From: Pholiota molesta
Taxonomy: Eukaryota > Basidiomycota > Agaricomycetes > Agaricales > Strophariaceae
Assembly (NCBI GenBank): GCA_014925825.1
Contig: JACGCK010000003.1
Span: forward strand, 558,001-622,000
Length of the DNA stretch: 64,000 nt
Reading direction: 5' to 3'
Shown: in pieces, positions 61,439 to 64,000 of the stretch
Layout of the letters: every line of letters starts with the position of its first letter
How positions within the stretch are numbered: the stretch's first letter is position 1
The notes under the pieces: generated by a model
Seen by the model: only the letters and a program-made list of their open reading frames with translations
Database searches by the model: none
What the model was told of the DNA's origin: nothing
Program-made: the position numbers and the translations under genes

Positions 61439-62791
61439 ATGTCTTCGTTCAAACGCAAACCCAAGGCAACAACTGGTGATTCCAGTAGCATTAAACTAGC
61501 AGCCGAATCACCGGCAGCACAGATCGTCTATCCTGGCACGCGCATCTCCCCAGCGTCGACGCTGAGCCTGGTCACGTCAACCGGTATCTCTTCGCTGGAT
61601 GACATCCTCGGCGGCGGGCTCCCGCTCTCCTGCTCGCTCGTGATCACCGCGCCAGACGTGCACTCGTCGTATGGCGAGCTCGTGCAGAAGTACTTTGCAG
61701 CCCAGGGCCTCGCGGCGGGGCAGCGCGTGTGTGTGGTTGGGCAGGACGCGGCGACATGGGTGCGTGATCTGATGTGGATGCCGGATGCGCGGGGGGTCGC
61801 GGTGCACGCCGGGACGGGGCGAGGGCAAGGTGACTCGGATGAAGAGAACGAGAAGGGGCGTGGAGGCAAGGTGACGATCGCGTGGCGGTACGAGAAGATG
61901 CGGCAGTTCCAGACAACGACGAGCCAGTGAGTCGGGACTTCTTTTAGGTGGGCATACACGGCTGACTGGGTCCAGGGAGGGCGAGACGTACTGCGCGCCA
62001 TTTGAATTGGGGTGTCGCGTGCCGGAGGAGGTGATCGCGGAGGCGGTGGCAGAGCGGCGGCTTACGTTCGTAGAAGGGGACGGCCCGCGGAGGATGTGCT
62101 GGGCGACCTCGCACAGGAACTCGCGTCGGGCGGTACGCTGCCAGTGCGGATATGTATACCGGCGCTGGGGGCGCCTGCGTGGGGAGATTCGACGCCGCAT
62201 GTGTGTTATTCCATTAAGTTTCTACGTAATGTACTACGTATACTAATGAATCAGGGCGTACTGTACTTCCTGCATGCGCTGCGGGCGCTGCTGCGGACGC
62301 ATACGCACGGATGCGCTTCGGCGGGCCTGGCGCCACATATGTCCGCAGCGGGGTGGGGCGGAGCAGGGTGGGTGGACAAGCTGGGTTGGGCGGCGGACGG
62401 CGCGTTAACGGTGGCAGCATTTAGCGGTGCGTTTTCGCGTGCGTATATGGCGCGATTGTAGCTAATGAACTGCGTAGCGAACCCCGCGTTGGCAAGCATG
62501 TTTCCTGGGCACCATGGTCTGCTGCAGACACATCGACTGCCGGCGCCACACACGCTGGGTGCGCCGAGCGACCGGTTTTCGACGCTGCGGGGGCTGGGGG
62601 GAAGCGGGGAGAACAACCTAGCGTTCCGGTGCACGCGCAAGCGGCTGGTGTTCGAGACGCTGCACCTGGACGTGGAGGGTGGCACGGGGGAGCGTCGGAC
62701 GGCGCCAGCTGGGACGACGGCGGCGACGCCGCGGGCGAAGAAGGAGAGCGCGAAGCGTGTGGGGTTTTCAGCGGATGTGTACGAGTTCTAG
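61439..62791 (+). CDS. ELP4: Elongator complex subunit ELP4
   Basis: Elp4 is one of the RecA-like Elp4-5-6 subunits that help Elongator modify wobble uridines in tRNA. The start MSSFKRKPKATTGDSSSIKL is followed by GTRISPASTLSLVTSTGISS, LDDILGGGLPLSCSLVITA and HSSYGELVQKYFAAQGLAAG. Next come VTIAWRYEKM, then APFELGCRVPEEVI. The third part is DVLGDLAQELASGGTLPVRI and IPALGAPAWGD. It then joins YFLHALRALLRTH, NPALASMFPGHHGLLQTHRL and the end (VGFSADVYEF). Two frames are needed in the middle: LTFVEGDGP and EDVLGDLAQEL are one base apart near the CCC run 62084-62086. The later intron (VAAFS|ANPALA) is clean. Divergent from IMP1. Confidence 0.87.
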
Positions 62792-62870
62792 TAGATCAGT
62801 GATGCAACGATCAATGTTTGTGTGTGTTTGGGTGGGGTGTAAAGTTTGGGCGTGGTGAGCGTGGGCCTCA

Positions 62871-64000
62871 ATGCTCTCTCCAACAGACGATGGCCACCGC
62901 CGCCCCTATGCCCGCCACCGCCCCTCCGACGACGACGCCCTGAACGCCATGCACAACGCCCCAGACGCCCCCCACGGCCCCCCGCCCCTCTCCTCCGCCT
63001 CCTCCGCCTCCACACGCTCCTCCGCGTACACCTCCGTCGGCAGCGCCCTCGCATACACCGACTATTCCAACGTGCACGTCGCCTCCCCCGACGACGACCC
63101 CCACAGCCACGCCCTCCCTGTACCCAGCGACGCCCTCGCCCAGATGCTCGCCCGCGATCCCGCCCAGTCGTCCTCCGCACGCGGCCTCCTCCCCCGCAAC
63201 GCCGATAGCTCGCGCTGGTCAGAGTCCTACTCTGCTAGCGTGCGGTCGCGCTCCTCCTCCCTCGGCAATGGGCTCGCGTCCACCGCCCCACCGCCCCTGC
63301 CCTCCCACGACACCCCCATTTCCCCCCCTCTTTCCCAGAAGCCCAGCTACGATCTCACTTGGCGGACTCATGACGAAAAGGACCTCATGTCCGAAGAGGA
63401 GACGGACGACGAGCCGGGTCTTGACTCCCTCGAGGTAGATGATGATGATGACGACGACAAGGAGGACGACGAGCGCACTTCCGCCGCGGTCATCGCAGAC
63501 GAGGGTAAGGGGCTCATCGTCCATGGCGACAATGTCCCCATCAGCCAGCTCCATATCCAGCCAGGTGCGCTTCCTCATCCGTCTGCCCAAAATCTAATCT
63601 TAAACATCGTACAGGAACAACCCATCTCTTAATAGGCTCATCTTCCACTCCCAACGCTGTACCTGCCTTCTTAACTTCTATTATGCCCCAGATCGCCCAT
63701 AGTCTCCTTGCGCTCGATATCTCCGCCAACTTCCTCGGAGCCCTGCCACCCGTTTTGTCCATCTGCGAAAATCTAGAAGAGCTCAATGTCGCCGCAAACC
63801 CCCTTAGAGTCCTCCCTGTCTTTCTTGCAGAGCTCACAAATCTCCGCGTTTTGATCGCAGATTCTACTGGCATCAGCACGCTCCCTGATGCCCTAGTTGA
63901 TCTTGACAAGCTCCATACCATCAGCATCCGACGTAATAAACTCAATGTACTACCCAGCTGGCTCTGCCTCCTTCCCGCTCTTCAGACTCTCTGCATTGAT
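62871..64000 (+). CDS. Leucine-rich-repeat protein, N-terminal part
   Basis: The protein runs off the right edge. About 230 residues of disordered, Ser/Pro/Asp-rich sequence come first, including SYDLTWRTHDEKDLMSEEET and a poly-Asp run. They are followed by GLIVHGDNVPISQLHIQPG. After an intron (about 63564-63614) LRRs begin: LLALDISANFLGALPPVLSI, LEELNVAANPLRVLPVFLAE, LRVLIADSTGISTLPDALVD and LHTISIRRNKLNVLPSWLCL. The repeat is the 22-24-residue plant/fungal LRR type. No catalytic domain is visible before the edge, so an LRR adaptor, a Sog2-like protein or an adenylate-cyclase-type protein are all possible. The start Met near 62871 is a guess. Confidence 0.75.

Noticed and set aside
61528..62200. 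Minus-strand open frames of 157 and 207 codons
   Set aside because: They are antisense to ELP4 exons, in high-G+C sequence where stops are rare.

Overview
The window is nuclear DNA of a filamentous basidiomycete, most likely an agaricomycete. Coding regions are cut by many short GT-AG introns (about 44-80 nt). Genes are close together on both strands, often in divergent pairs. The gene set is fungal: glycogenin, a CBM1-GH3 cellobiase, Ies1, Imp1 and a fungal saccharopine dehydrogenase. The species cannot be named from the sequence. Both ends (about 1-4000 and 58800-64000) are clearly richer in G+C than the middle.

Layout. 1-8100: start of an ABC1/UbiB kinase (-), glycogenin (+), a small Ala-rich LEA-like gene behind a CRE/TATA promoter (+), lipoate-pathway octanoyltransferase (+), F1-ATPase chaperone ATP11 (-). 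8400-19450: peroxisomal ABCD transporter (-), ASNSD1-type asparagine synthetase (-), 6-phosphogluconate dehydrogenase (-), PH-domain oxysterol-binding protein (+). 20400-31560: secreted CBM1-GH3 beta-glucosidase (+), mitochondrial aconitase (+), CRAL-TRIO/RhoGAP protein (+). 31800-43140: mitochondrial MutS homologue MSH1 (-), septin (+), MIT-domain protein (+), INO80 subunit Ies1 (-). 43600-53640: alpha/beta-hydrolase with a long disordered N-terminus (-), an F-box-like gene split by a 1.06-kb foldback element, PlsC acyltransferase (+), TIM8 (-), a second Ies1 gene (+). 54000-64000: unknown protein (-), LYS1 (-), short-chain dehydrogenase (-), TTC1-like TPR protein (+), inner-membrane protease IMP1 (-), Elongator subunit ELP4 (+), start of an LRR protein (+).

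Most genes are housekeeping, with a mitochondrial/peroxisomal bias (ATP11, LIPT2, aconitase, MSH1, TIM8, IMP1, ABCD transporter, ABC1 kinase). They are not a co-functional cluster. Aconitase and LYS1 may both touch lysine biosynthesis but lie 27 kb apart.

The strongest unusual signal is the near-perfect inverted repeat at 47712-48784. It has two arms of about 515 bp and a 38-nt spacer, and sits in the F-box-like gene between ACGT direct repeats. Removing it with one ACGT copy restores a single open frame, so it is a recent foldback/MITE-like insertion. The same boundaries also allow a frame-preserving splice. Other points: two Ies1 paralogues less than 9 kb apart, and six conserved genes that each need one extra base to keep frame. 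The latter points to base-deletion errors in the assembly, or to decay.
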